Source of the DNA: Terriglobales bacterium | Lineage (GTDB): Bacteria; Acidobacteriota; Terriglobia; Terriglobales; Acidobacteriaceae | Assembly: GCA_025936825.1 (NCBI GenBank) | Contig: JAICSO010000007.1 | Coordinates: forward strand, 147,517-211,516 | DNA length: 64,000 bases | Direction of reading: 5' to 3' | Part shown: positions 35,116-44,019 of the stretch, one piece after another | Layout of the letters: each line of letters starts with the position of its first letter | How positions within the stretch are numbered: the first letter of the stretch is position 1 | The notes under the pieces: model-generated | Told to the model about the DNA's origin: nothing | Databases searched by the model: none | Seen by the model: only the letters and a program-made list of their open reading frames with translations | Program-made: the position numbers and the translations under genes

Positions 35116-36612
35116 CTACTTTCCCGGAATGATTTTATCCAGAATGCCCTTTTTCTTCTTGTGTTTGCTGGATGCGATCTGTTCGTCGGTGGCCAGGTCC
35201 TGGCTGGAGCCCTGAGAACTGCCAGAGCTAGCCGTGGCGCCGCCGCCATTCGTTCCACCCTGCGCGATTTCGTTGACCGCAGCAGGGGCTTGGGCGGGTT
35301 GGGCATCCTTCGCAACTGTCAGTTCATTGGGGTCGGGCGCCGTAGGTTGCGAATTCTGGTTGCTGGCGACCGGAAGTTCACTGGGATCAGGCTGGCTGCC
35401 CTCAGCAGCGTTGGTGTTACTGGAAGGTTGAGGATTCGGATTATCGGAGGTAGGCGCCTTCTGGTTCTCGGCGGGAGCAACGTTCACCTTCCCGATCATA
35501 ACTTTGTTGTCAGCCGTCTGGCCGCTGATCACTCGAGTTTGAGCGGCCAGAAGATCTCTGGCGCTCACAAGATCCTGCGTCTGGAGGCTGGGGTCCCCAA
35601 CTCGCGCCGCAGCGCTAACGTCCGGATGACGGCTGAATGCACCCATAACCGAGCCCATAGTTGTCTGCTCTCGGCGAGAAGCTTCTTCGGCTTTGTTTTG
35701 CGCGAGCATGGCCTTGGTCGGACGGGGCACGGGCTGTTTGAGCGCCACCAGCCGCGCGCGCGCGTCATCGGCGCGCTGCATCACAGGGTAGCGAGTCAGA
35801 ATCTTGTCGTAAGCTGCGCTGGCCTTCTGGACGGCATCGTTGATGTAACGTTCGCGTGCCAGTTCATCCGCCTTGCGCTGAGCTTCCGAAAGGTGTTTCT
35901 CCCTCTCCTCTATTTGCTTGGAACGCGTAAGCCCGACCTGACTCTCATACGACTGGCCGATCAGATAAAGCGCGTCGTCTGCTTTGCTGTAGAGCGGGTA
36001 GCGGTCGACCAAAGACTCTAAGCGGGCGATTGCGGCCGGATAGCTTTCGCGCAAATAGTAGAAACGGCCTACCCGGTACTCGCGCTCGGCAATCACCTCT
36101 TGCACCTGCATCAGCTTCTGCTTAGCTTCGGCGGCAATCTTTTGGTTGTCGGGGTATTGCAGAATGGTTTCGCGGTATTCCTGTTCGGCGCGCACGGCGT
36201 GAGCAAAATCGCGATCCGGCTTTTCCATCTCTGAGAAATGAATGTTCGCAATCTTCAGCTGCGCTTCAGCTGCTTCAGGAAGGTTGGGGAAGAACGTGAT
36301 GAAGTCCTTGTACTCCTGCTCTGCCTGGGCCATGCCTGCGGTGCCACCTTCCGCGTACCAGGAATCGGCGAGCGCCAGTTTCGCGCGGGCGATGAACTCC
36401 GAATCCGGATAGGTCGCGATCAGCGTTTGCATGGTCATGCGGGCGACGTCAAAGCGGTTATGCTTCATCGCGTCCATGCCGCGATCAAAAAGCACCTTGT
36501 CGGGCTGCTTGGAATCCACTTTGGCCAGCGGGTTGTTGACCTTCTTGTTGGTACAGGCAGTGGTCAGCGCCAGCATCGCGGCCAGCGCAATCACGGGAGT
36601 TCGCAAGGACAT
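35116..36612 (-). CDS. bamD: BamD-like outer-membrane assembly lipoprotein with long C-terminal tail
   Basis: A lipoprotein of about 498 residues. The signal ends in the lipobox LTTAC; residues 25-280 are TPR repeats of the BamD type (FDRGMDAMKHNRFDVARMTM, YAEGGTAGMAQAEQEYKDFI, RFYYLRESYPAAIARLESLV). BamD helps BamA fold outer-membrane barrels. The remaining 200 residues are Gln/Asn/Pro/Ser-rich and unlike E. coli BamD (about 245 residues in all), ending with a basic KHKKKKGILDKIIPGK. The ATG at 36612 has GAGG upstream. Confidence 0.88.
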   Translation of the reverse strand: MSLRTPVIALAAMLALTTACTNKKVNNPLAKVDSKQPDKVLFDRGMDAMKHNRFDVARMTMQTLIATYPDSEFIARAKLALADSWYAEGGTAGMAQAEQEYKDFITFFPNLPEAAEAQLKIANIHFSEMEKPDRDFAHAVRAEQEYRETILQYPDNQKIAAEAKQKLMQVQEVIAEREYRVGRFYYLRESYPAAIARLESLVDRYPLYSKADDALYLIGQSYESQVGLTRSKQIEEREKHLSEAQRKADELARERYINDAVQKASAAYDKILTRYPVMQRADDARARLVALKQPVPRPTKAMLAQNKAEEASRREQTTMGSVMGAFSRHPDVSAAARVGDPSLQTQDLVSARDLLAAQTRVISGQTADNKVMIGKVNVAPAENQKAPTSDNPNPQPSSNTNAAEGSQPDPSELPVASNQNSQPTAPDPNELTVAKDAQPAQAPAAVNEIAQGGTNGGGATASSGSSQGSSQDLATDEQIASSKHKKKKGILDKIIPGK

Positions 36613-36692
36613 GAAAAACCTCAAAAGGCTGTTTCGAGTTTCAGGTTTCTAATTTCGTGTGCGCGACCTGGTCTTGAAACTCGCAACTGGGT

Positions 36693-37382
36693 CTACACTT
36701 TCTGCATTGTGGCTTCCAATGCAGCCTTCAGCAAATTTTCGGCATTAATCTTAGGATCGCCGTGGCTGAATACCGCGTTGCCTGCCACCAAAATTTCTGC
36801 TCCGGCCCGAACTATTTGGGCCACTGTCTCAAGGGCCACTCCGCCATCGACTTCGATGCGGTAGTTCAGACGTCTCTGCTCGCGTAAGCTCCTGAGTTTG
36901 CTGAGCTTATGCAGCGAGTTAGGGATAAACGGCTGCGCTCCGAAACCCGGGTTCACCGACATCACCAGCACGTAATCCACAATATCGAGCACTTCGGAAA
37001 GCATCTCCACCGGAGTTGCCGGATTGATCACAACTCCCGCCTGGCAACCGTGGTTTTTGACCAGGTTCAGAGTGCGATCCAAGTGGCGGCACGCCTCGAG
37101 ATGCACCGACATCCAATCGGCGCCCGCATCCGCGAAAGCTGGAATGTAAAGATCAGGGTCCTCGATCATCAAATGACAATCGAGAGGGAGCTTGGTTGCC
37201 TTCCGCAGCGAACGCACCAACTGAGGTCCCAGCGTGATGTTCGGCACGAAATGACCATCCATGACATCGACATGAATAATCGTGCCGCCGCCTTCCGCTG
37301 CCCGGCTGACTTGCTCGCCCAGACGCGCGAAATCCGCCGACAAAATCGAGGGTGCTAGCTCAATCAAGCCTGGGACTCTCAA
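36693..37382 (-). CDS. rpe: Ribulose-phosphate 3-epimerase
   Basis: A 229-residue TIM-barrel enzyme that interconverts ribulose-5-phosphate and xylulose-5-phosphate. It has the family start LAPSILSADFARLGEQVSRA, the metal His pair in HVDVMDGHFVPN and in CHLMIEDP, and VMSVNPGFGAQPFIP, with Asp in VDGGVALET. All catalytic residues are visible. It lies upstream of bamD in the same direction with an 80-base gap. Confidence 0.96.
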   Translation of the reverse strand: MRVPGLIELAPSILSADFARLGEQVSRAAEGGGTIIHVDVMDGHFVPNITLGPQLVRSLRKATKLPLDCHLMIEDPDLYIPAFADAGADWMSVHLEACRHLDRTLNLVKNHGCQAGVVINPATPVEMLSEVLDIVDYVLVMSVNPGFGAQPFIPNSLHKLSKLRSLREQRRLNYRIEVDGGVALETVAQIVRAGAEILVAGNAVFSHGDPKINAENLLKAALEATMQKV

Positions 37383-37501
37383 AGGAGAACGACTAGGCAG
37401 ATTCTAGCACGGGGGCTGAGGGTACGAGCACTGGATTGGGGCCACGTCGCACGCCCCGAGTAGACATGGCTTGTACAGTTACGAACATTGTCTGGGGTTT
37501 G

Positions 37502-37576
37502 CGCACGACGTGCGACGGACGACGTGCGACTGGTTAGCGTTGTTTTTCGTACGACCTACGACGGACGACGTACGAC
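37502..37576. repeat. CGTACGACGGACGACGTACGAC-type repeat
   Basis: Two tracts, GCACGACGTGCGACGGACGA and TACGACCTACGACGGACGAC, separated by about 15 bases in the promoter region between rpe and kdsB. A related tract lies at 41537-41570. Confidence 0.75.
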
Positions 37577-37615
37577 CCCTTGCCGTTTCTACCCAAAACC
37601 CTGAAACTACTCGCC

Positions 37616-38374
37616 ATGAAAGTGATCGCCGTCATTCCGGCACGGCTGGCGTCTACGCGGTTGCCGCGAAAAATGCTGCGGGAAATCAACGGGCGCCCTT
37701 TGGCTCTGTGGGTTTACGACGCAGTTCGAAAGTGCAGCAGGCTGGATGATGTAATTTTGGCCACCGATTCGTCGGAGATCCTGCAAGCATGCACGAAGTA
37801 CGGATGCGACGTTCGTATGACGTCTGACAAACACCGCAGCGGCACCGAGCGTGTTCACGAGATCTCGCAGTCTGTTGCCGCAGACGTATACATCAACGTC
37901 CAAGGCGACGAGCCCATGGTCCGTACGGAACAGATCGACACCATAGTTGACCTGATGAGGGGTGCTCCACCACCTCTTTCCGCTTTTGGGCGAAGTGGGA
38001 GCGAAGAAACGGAAATCATGGTTGGCACTCTCATGACTCCCGCCAAACCAGAGGACATTTCCAACCCAAACGCCGTCAAAGTTGTGACCGATTCAAGCGG
38101 AAAAGCCTTGTACTTCTCTCGCGCGACCATTCCGCATGATCGCGATCGCACTTATCCGAAATATTTTAAGCACCTGGGAATTTATGCCTATCGCAAACCC
38201 GCTCTGGACCGCTTTGTAAGCCTGCCGGAGTCGTCACTCGAGCGAGCCGAACGGCTGGAGCAGTTGCGGTTCCTGGAAAACGGCATTTCGATCTACGCGG
38301 CAGAAACGCCGTTCGACAGTATTGGCGTGGATACAGAAGACGATTTTCAGAGGGTGCAGGGATTGCTCAAGTAA
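37616..38374 (+). CDS. kdsB: 3-deoxy-manno-octulosonate cytidylyltransferase
   Basis: A 252-residue enzyme that activates Kdo with CTP for lipid A-core assembly, so the cell makes a Kdo-containing LPS. Marks are MKVIAVIPARLASTRLPRKM, VILATDSSEILQACTKYG, VYINVQGDEPMV and the C-terminal FDSIGVDTEDDFQRVQ. The ATG at 37616 is the family start. A charged insert (AFGRSGSEETEIM) is ordinary for the family. No other Kdo gene is adjacent. Confidence 0.96.
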   Translation: MKVIAVIPARLASTRLPRKMLREINGRPLALWVYDAVRKCSRLDDVILATDSSEILQACTKYGCDVRMTSDKHRSGTERVHEISQSVAADVYINVQGDEPMVRTEQIDTIVDLMRGAPPPLSAFGRSGSEETEIMVGTLMTPAKPEDISNPNAVKVVTDSSGKALYFSRATIPHDRDRTYPKYFKHLGIYAYRKPALDRFVSLPESSLERAERLEQLRFLENGISIYAAETPFDSIGVDTEDDFQRVQGLLK

Positions 38375-38690
38375 AACCACTCACCACAGAGACACGGAGA
38401 GACAGAGAGGCCACTCTGTTCCCGCCGACAGAGAGTCGAACTCAGACTTCATTAAGTCAGGCTTCATTTAGGGATGTCATTCCGAGGAGCACAGCGACGA
38501 GGAACCTGCTGTTCTTCTGGCTTCTGCGGCGACGCATGAGAAAAGCAGGTTCCTCGTCGTTCCGCTACGCTCCACTCCTCGGAATGACATAGCTATGAGA
38601 TTCAGGTGTTGCCTCGCGTGAGATTTAGGCAGATCCGCGTTAATCCGCGGGAATGAAGTGCCGTTCTTTGTGCCTCTGTGGTGAAAGACT
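38375..38690. repeat. 316-bp gap filled with repeat families
   Basis: No gene is seen. The content is: CACCACAGAGACACGGAGAGACAG at 38390, an inverted element 38475-38591 with ends GTCATTCCGAGGAG/CTCCTCGGAATGAC and inner AGCAGGTTCCTCGTCG, a GATCCGCGTTAATCCGCG tract near 38632, and TTTGTGCCTCTGTGGTG near 38672 (the reverse complement of the first tract). The outer tracts thus form an inverted pair around the element. Confidence 0.8.
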
Positions 38691-39827
38691 TTAAGCATTA
38701 GCCTTCGCCCAGGCTTCCGCTGCGGAAACCCTACGCGCAATCGCGGGATGCGAGTGGAACCACCACTCCACCCATCGCGATGGCGTCCGCTCCGCCATGT
38801 TCTGCTGCGCCAGCTTGTTCATCGAAGAAATGAAGGGCTCGATCGAAGCGTGCTCGAAGGCATAACGATCCGCCTGGCGTTCGTTGTAGCGGGAGAATGC
38901 ATTCATTGCGGGCATGAGCAGGAACGACAGTACGACGAAGGTCAGAATCACCAGCGGCAGGTTTGCGAAATCCGAAAGCTGCTCGAAGATGTGCCAGCGG
39001 TCCGAGGCATATTGCAGGACCCAATTTGCGGACCAGAATCCTACGAATGTGACCACCGCCTGCACCGCAATTCCCTTCATGATGTGCTTGTGCACGTGAT
39101 GCCCGAGTTCGTGGGCGAGCACGGCTTCGATCTCGTCGGAAGAGTAGTTGTCGAGCAGCGTATCGGCGAGGATAATGCGGCGCGTGTTGCCAAGCCCGGT
39201 CAACGCGGCATTGGCTTTCTTGCTCTTCTCCGACAGCTGCCACTTGTAAACGCCGCGCACGCGAGTACCCGCGCGCTCGCCGAGACGGATCAAGCGGGCC
39301 TTCAGTTCTTCATCGCGTAAAGGTTCGAATTTATAAAAAATCGGGAACAGTACCACTGGAGCCAGTTGCGCGAGAAGAACCGTGACGACCAGAAATCCCA
39401 GCCACGCCAGCACCCACCAATATTCAGGAAAATGCCGAATGATGAAGTAAAGCAATTCAGCGAGCAAGCCGCCTAAAATGACCGCCAGCAAAAATCCTTT
39501 GGCTTCGTCCCACAGCCACGAGCGCAGCTTCTGGTTCGAGAGGTTGTAGCGCTGCTCCAGGCGGAAGCCGTAGTAGTCCATGCCCAAGCCAAGCACCCGG
39601 GCGATCACAATAAGGAAGAAGACATAGAGAAATACGGCAAGGCTGTAACTCTGGAAAGAGTTGCTGTAGGCGAGGTCGCGAATGGCGCCGGTCCAACCAG
39701 TCAGCAGAAGCACCAGCAGCAGCGCGAAGCCCAGCACAAAGTCGCCGATCCCAAGCCAGCGCTTGATGCGGTTGTATTTGCGCACCTCGGGTGAGTCCGG
39801 AGGCGCAACTGTGCTGCTGGTAGCCAT
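38691..39827 (-). CDS. M48 (Ste24/CAAX-type) membrane metalloprotease
   Basis: A 378-residue protein with seven or so hydrophobic helices and the zinc motif VLAHELGHHVHKHIMKG, with the downstream Glu in RYNERQADRYAFEHA. The N-terminal region (YNRIKRWLGIGDFVLGFALL) matches bacterial Ste24 homologues of about 400 residues. It probably clips membrane proteins in quality control; there is no evidence of prenyl substrates in bacteria. Encoded alone. Confidence 0.92.
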   Translation of the reverse strand: MATSSTVAPPDSPEVRKYNRIKRWLGIGDFVLGFALLLVLLLTGWTGAIRDLAYSNSFQSYSLAVFLYVFFLIVIARVLGLGMDYYGFRLEQRYNLSNQKLRSWLWDEAKGFLLAVILGGLLAELLYFIIRHFPEYWWVLAWLGFLVVTVLLAQLAPVVLFPIFYKFEPLRDEELKARLIRLGERAGTRVRGVYKWQLSEKSKKANAALTGLGNTRRIILADTLLDNYSSDEIEAVLAHELGHHVHKHIMKGIAVQAVVTFVGFWSANWVLQYASDRWHIFEQLSDFANLPLVILTFVVLSFLLMPAMNAFSRYNERQADRYAFEHASIEPFISSMNKLAQQNMAERTPSRWVEWWFHSHPAIARRVSAAEAWAKANA

Positions 39828-39910
39828 TTCCGTAGATTATTGCATCCAGCGCAAGCAGGCGCGAGATTCAGGAAGGGCAGCAGCGGAAGTAAGAAGGCAT
39901 TACTGGAGCT

Positions 39911-39928
39911 ACGGGCGCCCTCGCCCGT
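39911..39928. repeat. Small hairpin, 7-bp stem with 4-base loop
   Basis: ACGGGCG-CCCT-CGCCCGT; same family as the hairpins at 22830 and 47565, here upstream of the M48 gene and next to a CAGTTGCCGGTTCCCGG repeat tract. Confidence 0.65.
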
Positions 39929-39996
39929 AGTCAGTTGCCGGTTCCCGGTTGTCAGCTTCCAGCAAAGCCGCTGAGAACTGAGGAGTGACAATTGAG

Positions 39997-41502
39997 CTAT
40001 AAGGAGTGCACAAACTCTTCCGACTTCGCCAGAATCTCCTCAACCAATTCCGGTGATGCAGCTTCTGCGTAAATGCGTAGCAGCGGTTCCGTTCCCGACG
40101 CCCGGAACAGTACCCATGGTTCGGCGCCATTCCCGTTCGTTGAAGCATCGAGAAAGAACTTCACGCCGTCCATGCCTTCTTTTTTCAAAATCCCATACTT
40201 GCCGAGCTTGCTTGTCCCGTCAGCTTTGGCACGGGTGATGGCGCCATTCTTGACGTCATCCGAAATGTGCAGATCGCGGCGGCCGTAGTAATGCTGCCCG
40301 TACTCCTTCTGCAGATGCGCGACCAGAGCACCCAACGGCTTCTTCTCTTCGGCCATTACATTGGCGAGCAGAAGCGAATTCAGAATGCCATCGCGCTCGG
40401 GAAGGTACCGCGAATACCCGATACCGCCGGACTCCTCGCCACCGATCACGATCTCGCGTTCCATCATGAGGTCGGCAATGTGCTTGAAGCCGATGGAACA
40501 CTCGTTGAGTTTGCGTCCATGTTTCGCGGCGATGCGGTCGAGCATGCGCGTCGTGTTGAAAGCGCGCACTACTTCCCCTGGCCACTTTTTCCGGGTGAGC
40601 AGCCATTCGAGCAGAACGGCAAAGATCTTGTGCGAATCGACAAAGCTGCCATCTTCCGCGACTGCGCCGATGCGGTCGGCGTCGCCATCCGTGGCAAAAC
40701 CGGCATGACATTTTTCGCGGACGACGATGTCCTGCAACGCGCGTACATGCGGCTCGATTGGTTCAGGGTTGATGCCCGGGAACAGCGGGTTCACATCCTG
40801 GCGAATGGCGACGAAATCAATTCCGTGCTCGCCGAAGATTTGTGCCAGGATCCCGCGGCCAGAGCCGTGCATGGAGTCAATCGCGAATTTGAACTTGGCC
40901 TTCGCGATCAGGTCGAGATCGGCGAAGCGGCAAACCGCCCGGGTGTATGCAGCCTTGAGATCTACCTCCTCGATGGAGGCCTTGGCGCCTTTCGGCATCG
41001 AGCCTGCGGCAGTTTCCTGCTCAATGATCTTCATGATGGCGGGTGTCGCCGAGCCACCAAACTTTCCTTTGAACTTCACGCCATTCCAATTCCAGGGATT
41101 GTGACTTGAGGTAATCACCACTCCGCCGGCTCGGTCCTGGGCCTTCACCGCGAGCGAAATTGCCGGAGTTGGTGTGTAATCGTTGGCCAGCTTTACTGGG
41201 ATTCCCGCGTTGGCGAGGACTTCGGCAGCCGCGCGCGCGAACCATGGAGAACCGAAACGCGTGTCGTAGCCGACAATTACGCCTTTGCTCGGGTCCTCGT
41301 GCTTCAAGACGTATGAGGCGATCGCGCCGGCAACCCGGCGCACATTCTCGAAGGTGTAGTCGTCGGCGATGACCGCGCGCCAGCCGTCGGTGCCGAATTT
41401 GATTGCGGTCCTTGGTCCTTGGTCGTTGGTCGTTGGCTCGGAACCCGCTCTCGGCTCTTGGCTCTCGGCTACCGTCGCATCGAGTTGTTCGGTATTTGCC
41501 AT
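39997..41502 (-). CDS. Phosphoglucomutase/phosphomannomutase family protein
   Basis: A 501-residue alpha-D-phosphohexomutase. It has the N-terminal IKFGTDGWRAVIADDYTFEN, the phosphoserine loop VVITSSHNPWNWNGVKF, the metal loop GFATDGDADRIGAVAEDG, the sugar-ring loop GGEESGGIGY and the phosphate loop LFRASGTEPLLRIY. Next to manC and manA it probably converts mannose-6-P to mannose-1-P for GDP-mannose. About 20 residues before IKFGTDG are encoded by a GGTCCTTGGTCGTTGG repeat (reading EPTTNDQGPRTA). The true start could be downstream of the annotated one, but no clear one is seen. Confidence 0.93.
   Translation of the reverse strand: MANTEQLDATVAESQEPRAGSEPTTNDQGPRTAIKFGTDGWRAVIADDYTFENVRRVAGAIASYVLKHEDPSKGVIVGYDTRFGSPWFARAAAEVLANAGIPVKLANDYTPTPAISLAVKAQDRAGGVVITSSHNPWNWNGVKFKGKFGGSATPAIMKIIEQETAAGSMPKGAKASIEEVDLKAAYTRAVCRFADLDLIAKAKFKFAIDSMHGSGRGILAQIFGEHGIDFVAIRQDVNPLFPGINPEPIEPHVRALQDIVVREKCHAGFATDGDADRIGAVAEDGSFVDSHKIFAVLLEWLLTRKKWPGEVVRAFNTTRMLDRIAAKHGRKLNECSIGFKHIADLMMEREIVIGGEESGGIGYSRYLPERDGILNSLLLANVMAEEKKPLGALVAHLQKEYGQHYYGRRDLHISDDVKNGAITRAKADGTSKLGKYGILKKEGMDGVKFFLDASTNGNGAEPWVLFRASGTEPLLRIYAEAASPELVEEILAKSEEFVHSL
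41405..41475. repeat. Repeat overlapping the start of the phosphohexomutase gene
   Basis: GTCCTTGGTCCTTGGTCGTT and CTCTCGGCTCTTGGCTCTCGG tracts lie inside the N-terminal coding region. A matching GACCAAGGACCAAAGACCAA tract lies just before manC's stop side at 41575-41600, inverted to it. Confidence 0.75.
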
Positions 41503-41608
41503 TTTGAAGGGTTCAATTATCGAAATTTATTTTTTGCTTACGACGTACGACTGACGACGTACGACGTGTTTTGCCAACGACCAAGGACCAAAGACCAACA
41601 ACGCGTTC

Positions 41609-42712
41609 TCACACCAGCTTCCCCATCTTCTTTTCGTCGAGATACTTCACGACCTTGCCGACGTCCTGCGCATTCTCGCGCGTGGTGACGAGCAACGCGT
41701 CGTCGGTTTCGACGACCACAATGTCATTGACTCCAACCACCGCAACAAATTTCCCCGGCGCGTGCACGTAATTGCTGCTCGCGTTCAACGTGAAGATGCC
41801 CTGTCCAGAGATGAGGTTGCCGTCGGCGGGCGACTGCCGGGTTGCATGGTGCTCGTGCAGCGCCGTCCATGAGCCAAGGTCATTCCAGCCGAAGTCGGCG
41901 CGCAGGCAGAAAATGTTGGATTCCTCTTCACCCTTTGCCGAGCGCGGCTCCAGCACCGCGTAGTCAATGCTGATGTTTTCGCATTTGGGATACAAGCGTC
42001 GAAACGTGCCCGCAAACTTGTTAGTGCCGTAATCGGCGGCGATTTTCTCCAGTACCGCAGCCGTTTTCGGCAGATGTTCTGTGAGCGCGTTCGCCAGCGT
42101 GCGCGCACTCCACAGGAACATCCCGCTGTTCCAGTAGTAATTGCCGGCTTTGAGGAATTCGGCGGCGGTTTCAGCATTGGGCTTTTCGGTGAAGCGGCGG
42201 ACGCGCAGAGCGTCGGCGGTCCCAAGCGAACCAGCCTCGATGTACCCGTATCCAGTTTCGGGCCGGGTCGGCTGCACGCCCAAGACGACGATGTTCTCGC
42301 CCGATGCGGCGATCTGAATGCCGTCGGCCAGCACTTCACGGAAGCGATCGGGATTGGCAATCACGTGGTCCGACGGAAAGAGGCCGATAACGGCGTCTGG
42401 ATTGGTGCGCTGCAGGATGAAAGCGGCGAGGCCAATGGCCGGAGCGGTGTTTCGTCCCATCGGTTCAGCGAGCACTTGGTCCTTCGCGAGTTTAGGAAGC
42501 TGGCGAAGAATCTCGGGACGCAGATCGTCGTTGGTGATAATCCAGAATTGCTTGCCGCGAGAGGCGGGGAGCAAACGCGCGACCGTCTGCTGGATCATGG
42601 TCTGCTTGCCGTCCAGCGCGAGCAATTGCTTGGCGCGCTTTTTGCGGCTGAGCGGCCAGAAGCGCGTGCCGCGTCCGCCTGCCAGAATCACTGGGTAGAA
42701 GTCTTCGCTCAT
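41609..42712 (-). CDS. manC: Mannose-1-phosphate guanylyltransferase
   Basis: A 367-residue nucleotidyltransferase starting YPVILAGGRGTRFWPLSRKK with the KQLLAL motif; it also shows EPMGRNTAPAIGLAA, FPSDHVI and FTEKP. It makes GDP-mannose from mannose-1-P and GTP. It lacks the C-terminal isomerase domain of bifunctional ManC, which fits the separate manA gene upstream. With manA and the mutase it completes the route from fructose-6-P to GDP-mannose for surface polysaccharides. Confidence 0.95.
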   Translation of the reverse strand: MSEDFYPVILAGGRGTRFWPLSRKKRAKQLLALDGKQTMIQQTVARLLPASRGKQFWIITNDDLRPEILRQLPKLAKDQVLAEPMGRNTAPAIGLAAFILQRTNPDAVIGLFPSDHVIANPDRFREVLADGIQIAASGENIVVLGVQPTRPETGYGYIEAGSLGTADALRVRRFTEKPNAETAAEFLKAGNYYWNSGMFLWSARTLANALTEHLPKTAAVLEKIAADYGTNKFAGTFRRLYPKCENISIDYAVLEPRSAKGEEESNIFCLRADFGWNDLGSWTALHEHHATRQSPADGNLISGQGIFTLNASSNYVHAPGKFVAVVGVNDIVVVETDDALLVTTRENAQDVGKVVKYLDEKKMGKLV

Positions 42713-42730
42713 CAGGAGTTCACGATCATT

Positions 42731-42800
42731 GCAGGTTGAAGATTTCAGATTGAAGGGAACTTAGCCGAAGGATCTACAATCTGAAATCTTCAATCTCCAA
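42731..42800. repeat. GAAGATTTCAGATTGAAG / CAATCTGAAATCTTC inverted repeat
   Basis: Fills the 88-base gap between manA and manC. Arms TTGAAGATTTCAGATTGAAG and ACAATCTGAAATCTTCAATC are inverted copies. Same family as 1132-1218. Confidence 0.8.
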
Positions 42801-43796
42801 TCACTCGATGCTGGTCTCCGGTTCATCGACAGACGTGCCGGGCACAAATGAACGTATGAACTGCACGTTGGGTTCAGGTTGCAGATCGAATTGCGTGATG
42901 TTCGCCGGAATCACGACCGCATCTCCTTTCGCGAATCGAACCGCATCATGACCAGTCGCGCTCAACGTTCCCGCTCCCTCTGTCGCAACCAGGATTTGCG
43001 CCGAGGATTTCCCCCCCCCAGCGTCGAATTGATGCGGGGACTTCAATTCATACTTCTCAACCGCGAAATAGGGGGAAGCAACCAGTTGCTGTTGCCGGCT
43101 GCCGCTACCGTTCAGGTTTTGCGGAGGCTGAGGCTTCACCTTGCCGGATCGAGCATTCTCCTTGATCACTCGCAGGCCGTGCTCCAGATGCAATTCGCGC
43201 GGGCGGCCGTAATCGTAGAGGCGATAAGTTGTGTCGGACTGCTGCTGGGTTTCCACGATGATCGATCCCGGACCAAGCGTGTGAACCGTGCCCCCAGCAA
43301 CGAAAATCATGTCTCCCGCAGAAACCTTGATCCAGTTCAGCAGTTCTTCGGCGCGGTTCTCGTGGATGGACCGTTCAAAATCAGAACGTGTAACGGCCGG
43401 TTTCAATCCCAGGCCGATTTCTGCGCCGGGCTCTGCGTCCGCGACGTACCAGCACTCGGTCTTGCCGCAGGGCTCGCCGACTTCCTGTGCGGCGGCATCG
43501 TCGGGATGCACCTGCACCGAGAGCTTCTCCTGAGGAAACAAGAATTTCATCAACAATGGGAAACGGTTGTCATCCCGCGGGGCTTCGCCCACAAGTTCAC
43601 GCTTGTACTGAGTGGAGAGTTCGGCCAGCGATTTGCCCGCCAGCGGCCCGTTCTGGACGATGCAATTGTCACCGGTGAGCCACGACTCACCGATTTTCTC
43701 ATCGAATTTGCGGGGATAAATCGGCGACAGATCGAGCCGTCCCCAGGGACGGGGGTCGAACAGCGGCTTCATCAGCAGCGGATAAAGTTTTCCCAT
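42801..43796 (-). CDS. manA: Mannose-6-phosphate isomerase, type I
   Basis: A cupin-fold zinc enzyme of about 331 residues that converts fructose-6-P to mannose-6-P. It has YPLLMKPLFDPRPWGRLDL, the zinc ligands in LSVQVHPDD, GKTECWYVADAEPGAEIGLG and the His in VAGGTVHTLGPGSIIVETQQ. The ATG at 43796 matches Gram-positive-type ManA starts; a longer frame to 43829 exists. A run of nine G on the coding strand (43011-43019), reading GGGK, is a potential slippage site in the C-terminal half. First gene of the GDP-mannose set. Confidence 0.93.
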   Translation of the reverse strand: MGKLYPLLMKPLFDPRPWGRLDLSPIYPRKFDEKIGESWLTGDNCIVQNGPLAGKSLAELSTQYKRELVGEAPRDDNRFPLLMKFLFPQEKLSVQVHPDDAAAQEVGEPCGKTECWYVADAEPGAEIGLGLKPAVTRSDFERSIHENRAEELLNWIKVSAGDMIFVAGGTVHTLGPGSIIVETQQQSDTTYRLYDYGRPRELHLEHGLRVIKENARSGKVKPQPPQNLNGSGSRQQQLVASPYFAVEKYELKSPHQFDAGGGKSSAQILVATEGAGTLSATGHDAVRFAKGDAVVIPANITQFDLQPEPNVQFIRSFVPGTSVDEPETSIE

Positions 43797-43930
43797 TCGG
43801 AGTGGCAGCGAGGTCGCACCCTTTACCAATTGCGAGATTGCCAGACCCTTGCAGTTCTGCAGAGCCTGAGAACATCTCGCCGCATTTAGAAGCGTAACTC
43901 AGCTAAGAGGCTGCCCGCAAAACAAGGTTT

Positions 43931-44007
43931 CACCACCAAGGACACGCAGGTCCACGGAGCGAGCAGTGGAGGATAACCTTCGTGTGACTTCGGGCCCTTC
44001 GTGGTGC
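43931..44007. repeat. CACCACCAAGGACACGCAGG / CCTTCGTGGTG inverted repeat
   Basis: Left arm CACCACCAAGG (43931-43941) and right arm CCTTCGTGGTG (43996-44006) flank the region between the aminotransferase stop and manA. It belongs to the CACCACAGAGGCAC family of tracts. Confidence 0.65.
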
Positions 44008-44019
44008 ATTCCGGAGCTT

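Noticed and set aside
42879..43889. 336-residue open frame antisense to manA
   Set aside because: Shadow of manA; no motifs.
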